35,041 bases of DNA from Candidatus Flavonifractor merdavium. GTDB lineage: Bacteria; Bacillota; Clostridia; Oscillospirales; Oscillospiraceae. The stretch lies in contig DWXF01000049.1 in the NCBI GenBank assembly GCA_019119335.1, forward strand, positions 1 through 35,041, written 5' to 3'. Position numbers and translations under genes: made by a program. The notes under the pieces were generated by a model, which ran no database searches, was not told where the DNA came from, and worked only from the letters and a program-made list of their open reading frames with translations. Shown here piece by piece: positions 32,105-35,041 of the stretch (its first letter is position 1; each line of letters starts with the position of its first letter).

Positions 32105-33013
32105 TTATAGCGTAAGCTGTCCGTCCTGTCTGTACAGCTGATTGGAAATGTCCCGGCTCTTGTCGCGGAATTCCCGCCAGGTACGCTCCAGAAGATCCTT
32201 CAGCACATATTCTTTGGGTCTGTCGCCGGTCTGGGTATTTTGAGCGGGGCGGTCATATTTGTAGAAGTAGCTGCTGTCGTCACGGCGCTTGAGCTCACTG
32301 GTCAGCGCGGAGTAGCTGTCCCCGTAGGTCTGTGACAGCTTCTCCACCGCCCCCAGCACCCGGTCGATCTCACCATAGATATCCTTCGCGTTGGGATCAA
32401 GGCGCCAAAAATCCGCGCCCTTTCCAGAAAGGGGGTTGGATTGGCCCAACGCCGCCGAGACCGCTTTATTGGTCAGGTCATAGTCCGCCAGATCCTTGGT
32501 GCTGGACAAATACCCGTTCACTTCGGTTGCGCCCTTCCGCAAAAAGGTATCTCTGGTCTCTTTGGCCAGATCCAGCATGGCCTGTACCTGCTCCAGGCTC
32601 ATCTGCTCCGGCAGAGCCGTTTTACCGTCCAGCATATCCTGATATTCCTGTATGGTCTGATCAAAGGCGGAGAGCTGATCCCGGTACTCCGTCACCGCCT
32701 GCCAGGCGCTGTCGGCCTGGACCTTCATAATCCGCATAAACGACGCATACACTTCCAGAACCCCGGTGGGTAGATTTTCCAGAACGGAGTTCTGCGTCTC
32801 CAGAACCGAGGAAAACCGCAGCTCCACACGGTCCCGGAGGGAGGTCTGTTTTTGGGCGTCCTGGAAATTTTCCGCCACCCGTCCCAGCACATCCTGGGCC
32901 GGCCAGTTTTTCCTTAACACTTCACCCTGCGAACCGTTTACCTGTATGGACGCATTGCCGCCCCAAGCTCCCTGGGCAAACGGAGTCAGATTGGACACAA
33001 ACACCGTGTTCAC
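32105..33013 (-). CDS. Unrecognised 302-residue protein
   Basis: I do not recognise a family. The sequence is hydrophilic with no signal peptide or membrane helix. It starts MNTVFVSNLTPFAQGAWGG, has long predicted helices rich in Gln, Glu, Asp and Leu (about 40-160 and 215-290), and mentions no cysteine. Base composition looks lower in GC and codon use less extreme than in neighbours. A GTG at 33013 opens the frame but AAGGGG touches it; GTG codons at 33004 or 32998 would be better spaced, so the start is uncertain. It stands alone between two terminators with an AT-rich upstream region (33014-33105) containing TATAAG as a weak -10. It could be a lineage-specific or recently acquired gene. 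Confidence 0.75.
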   Translation of the reverse strand: MNTVFVSNLTPFAQGAWGGNASIQVNGSQGEVLRKNWPAQDVLGRVAENFQDAQKQTSLRDRVELRFSSVLETQNSVLENLPTGVLEVYASFMRIMKVQADSAWQAVTEYRDQLSAFDQTIQEYQDMLDGKTALPEQMSLEQVQAMLDLAKETRDTFLRKGATEVNGYLSSTKDLADYDLTNKAVSAALGQSNPLSGKGADFWRLDPNAKDIYGEIDRVLGAVEKLSQTYGDSYSALTSELKRRDDSSYFYKYDRPAQNTQTGDRPKEYVLKDLLERTWREFRDKSRDISNQLYRQDGQLTL

Positions 33014-33105
33014 CCCTTCTCATAGATCCTTGGAAATGGAAGATTCTCTCTGCTTATAAAATCGACCTTTTCTAGAAAAAATTAACGGTTCCAACTTTAA
33101 ATAAA

Positions 33106-33143
33106 TGAAAAAAGGCCTGATGCAGGGTGAACTGCATCAGGCC
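33106..33143 (-). terminator. Terminator of thiI-cinA
   Basis: GGCCTGATGCAG pairs perfectly with CTGCATCAGGCC (33114-33143) around a 6-base loop, and six T follow on the minus strand, directly after the cinA stop. Confidence 0.92.
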
Positions 33144-33151
33144 CCTTCCCG

Positions 33152-34408
33152 TTATTTCAGCTCCAGGCCGTTCAGATACCGCCGCGCCAGGTCAAAGCCG
33201 TGGCTGGCGGCGATGTGGCGGATGCGCTGGCGGCCCATGGACAGGTGGACCTGCCGCACCCAGGTATCCTCCGGGGTGGCCAGGGCGATAAACACCAGCC
33301 CCACCGGGTTGCCCCGCTCGTCGGGGTCGGGACCCGCCACGCCGGTGGTGGAGATGGCCAGGTCGCAGCCCAGCACCCGCCGGGCGCCCTCGGCCATAGC
33401 CCGGGCCACCGGCTCGCTCACCGCCCCGTACTGGTCCAGCAGGGCCTGCTCCACCCCCAGGACAGTGTGCTTCACCTCGGTGGCGTAGCTCACCACGCCC
33501 CCCCGGAAGGCGGCGGAGGCCCCGGGCAGGTCGGTAAACCGCTTGGCCACCAGCCCGCCGGTGCAGCTCTCGGCGGTACCCAGGGTGAGACCCTTCGCTT
33601 TCAGACCGTCCAGAACCACCCGCTCCAGGTTAGGCACGTCCACCCCGTACACCAGGGGGCCGAAATGTGCCTTCAGCTCGTCCTCCACCGGCTCGATGAG
33701 GGCGCGGGCCGCTCCCTCGGTGTCCGCCTTGGCGGTGATGCGCAGTTCGCACTCCCCCTCCTTGGCGTAGGGGGCCAGGGTGGGGTTGGTCATGGCGTTC
33801 ATTTTGTCCCGCAGCTGGGCCTCCATGGAGGACTCCCCGATGCCGAACAACTTCAGCGTGCGGGAGGCGATCACCCCGTCGGACAGCTCCTTCAGGTAGG
33901 GTACCACCCGGTGGGTGAACATGGCCTTGCACTCCCGGGGCGGGCCGGGGAGCATGATCACCCGCACGCCCTCCGCTTCAAAGGCCACGCCGGGGGCGGT
34001 GCCCCAGTCGTTGTCCAGCACGGTGCAGCCCTCGGGCAGCATGGCCTGCTGGTAGTTGTTTTCCGTCATGGGCCGGTCGGGGTGGAGATTGCGGAAATAG
34101 TCCTCAATCCGTTGGGCGGAGGGCTGGTGAAACACCAGCTGCTTGCCAAAGCACTCGGCCAGCACGTTTTTGGTCAGGTCGTCACAGGTGGGGCCCAGGC
34201 CGCCGGTGGTGATGATAATGTCCGCCCGGCCCTTGGCGGTCTCCACAGCGGCTTTCAGCCGCTCCGGGTTGTCCCCCACCACGGTGTGGTAGTAGACGTT
34301 GATGCCCAGGGCGGACAGGCCCTGGGAGAGTATCTGGGCGTCGGTGTTGGCGATGTTGCCCAGCAGCAGCTCAGTACCAACGGCAATCAGCTCGGCAATA
34401 TGAGACAT
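33152..34408 (-). CDS. cinA: CinA family protein (nicotinamide-nucleotide amidase / competence-damage protein)
   Basis: Two-domain protein linked to NAD salvage and, in some bacteria, to recombination after DNA uptake. The 418-residue protein has an N-terminal molybdopterin-binding-like domain (MSHIAELIAVGTELLLGN, ITTGGLGPTCDDLTKN, MLPGPPRECKAMF) and a C-terminal CinA deamidase domain (LTLGTAESCTGGLVAKRF, SYATEVK, STTGVAGPD). Both domains and the linker are complete. The ATG at 34408 follows AAAGGAAG. It is 15 bp after thiI. Confidence 0.95.
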   Translation of the reverse strand: MSHIAELIAVGTELLLGNIANTDAQILSQGLSALGINVYYHTVVGDNPERLKAAVETAKGRADIIITTGGLGPTCDDLTKNVLAECFGKQLVFHQPSAQRIEDYFRNLHPDRPMTENNYQQAMLPEGCTVLDNDWGTAPGVAFEAEGVRVIMLPGPPRECKAMFTHRVVPYLKELSDGVIASRTLKLFGIGESSMEAQLRDKMNAMTNPTLAPYAKEGECELRITAKADTEGAARALIEPVEDELKAHFGPLVYGVDVPNLERVVLDGLKAKGLTLGTAESCTGGLVAKRFTDLPGASAAFRGGVVSYATEVKHTVLGVEQALLDQYGAVSEPVARAMAEGARRVLGCDLAISTTGVAGPDPDERGNPVGLVFIALATPEDTWVRQVHLSMGRQRIRHIAASHGFDLARRYLNGLELK

Positions 34409-34423
34409 GGGAATGCACTTCCT

Positions 34424-35041
34424 TTAAACTTGAATCCGCTCGATGCCGTCCACGGCGGCCTTCACCAGGCCCTCCACGTCCAGAGCGGCCTCGGCGGCCT
34501 CCAGCTCCCCCAGCACCGGGCGCAGCCGGGGGTGGCGGGGGGTAAACACCGTGCAGCAGTCCTCGTAGGGAAGGATGGAGGTCTCAAAGGTGTTGATCTT
34601 GCGGGCAATGCGGACAATCTCCTCCTTGTCCATGCCCACCACCGGCCGCAGGATCGGCAGGGAGCAGACGGCGGTGGTGGCCCGCATGGCCTCCATGGTC
34701 TGGCTGGCCACCTGGCCCAGGCACTCGCCGGTGACGATGGCACCGGCGCCGCAGCGCTGGGCCACCCGCTCGGCAATGCGCATCATGAACCGGCGCATGA
34801 GGATGGTGAACAGGTTCTCGGGACAGGAGCGGCGCAGCTCCTCCTGGATTTTGGTGAAGGGCACCACGTGGACGCAGGTCTTGCCGGCGTAGGGCACCAG
34901 CAGCCGGGCCAGGTCCAGCACCTTCTCCTTGGCCTCGGGGGAGGTGTAGGGGTAGGAGTAGAAGTGGATCATGTCCACAATGACCCCCCGCTTGGCGATC
35001 ATCCAGGAGGCCACCGGGGAGTCGATGCCGCCGGAGAGGAG
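34424..35041 (-). CDS. thiI: tRNA 4-thiouridine synthetase ThiI (C-terminal part; runs off the right edge)
   Basis: Adenylates U8 of tRNA for thiolation and in some bacteria also feeds sulfur into thiamine synthesis. The visible 205 residues begin in the PP-loop, LLSGGIDSPVA, and continue with the ThiI features MIHFYSYPYTSPEAKEKV (in pieces), TGECLGQVASQT and LPILRPVVGMDK, then the C-terminal PYEDCCTVF. The protein ends soon after, with no rhodanese domain, as in other Firmicutes where a separate cysteine desulfurase delivers sulfur. The N-terminal THUMP domain lies beyond the window. Frame is continuous to the last base. Confidence 0.96.
   Translation of the reverse strand, partial: LLSGGIDSPVASWMIAKRGVIVDMIHFYSYPYTSPEAKEKVLDLARLLVPYAGKTCVHVVPFTKIQEELRRSCPENLFTILMRRFMMRIAERVAQRCGAGAIVTGECLGQVASQTMEAMRATTAVCSLPILRPVVGMDKEEIVRIARKINTFETSILPYEDCCTVFTPRHPRLRPVLGELEAAEAALDVEGLVKAAVDGIERIQV

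Noticed and set aside
33014..33104. GGAACC followed by GGTCGA upstream of the orphan gene, resembling an ECF sigma-factor promoter
   Set aside because: The spacing (19 bp between hexamers) is too long for known ECF promoters.

Overview
The window is a GC-rich, densely packed piece of a bacterial chromosome. Gene content and order point to an anaerobic member of the Clostridia, most likely an Oscillospiraceae relative of Flavonifractor or Lawsonibacter. This placement is inferred from synteny and protein style, not from a database search. The clues are tilS-hpt-ftsH, miaB-mutS-mutL-hfq, a ylmE-sepF-divIVA cell-division block ahead of a T-box-controlled ileS, hemZ, a DHH-type GdpP, and DivIVA and SepF as Gram-positive division proteins. 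No phage, CRISPR array, transposase, rRNA or tRNA gene was seen.

Layout. (1) 1-6641, minus strand: gdpP-rplI-dnaB-tilS-hpt-ftsH, tightly spaced behind one good promoter; ftsH runs off the left edge. (2) 6643-7530: two tiny divergent ribbon-helix-helix regulators whose shared promoter region carries 10-bp-phased repeats, followed by a hairpin-rich inverted-repeat element of about 380 bp. (3) 7530-10731, minus: ileS with its own promoter, an isoleucine T-box leader and a leader terminator. (4) 10739-21139, minus: miaB, mutS, a CPBP membrane protein, mutL, hfq, a HlyD-like adaptor, a YggS/YlmE protein, sepF and divIVA. (5) 21157-27066, plus: an alanine racemase-like protein that lacks the PLP lysine, dtd, a metallo-beta-lactamase-fold hydrolase, a duplicated 5' end of hemZ, hemZ, a nucleoside kinase and an Mrp/ApbC ATPase. 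This block ends in an intergenic region with a Pho-box-like repeat array and a candidate small RNA. (6) 27081-28223, minus: azlCD amino-acid exporter. (7) 28262-32096, plus: lipid kinase, mnmG, mnmA. (8) 32062-35041, minus: an unrecognised 302-residue protein, then thiI-cinA; thiI runs off the right edge.

Functional theme. Translation quality and tRNA chemistry dominate: tilS (lysidine 34), miaB (ms2i6A37), mnmG and mnmA (U34), thiI (s4U8), dtd (D-aminoacyl-tRNA editing) and ileS, along with ribosomal protein L9. Replication and repair are represented by dnaB, mutS and mutL. Division and polarity are represented by sepF and divIVA. GdpP would adjust c-di-AMP, and Hfq provides a partner for small RNAs.

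Best leads: the Pho-box-like array feeding a candidate CU-rich small RNA (26918-27066); the racemase fold without its catalytic lysine, beside dtd (21229-22766); the divergent regulator pair with phased operator-like repeats (6872-6955) and the inverted-repeat element that supplies the last codons of one of them (7130-7510); and the hairpin-packed insertion between two copies of the hemZ start (23418-23661).
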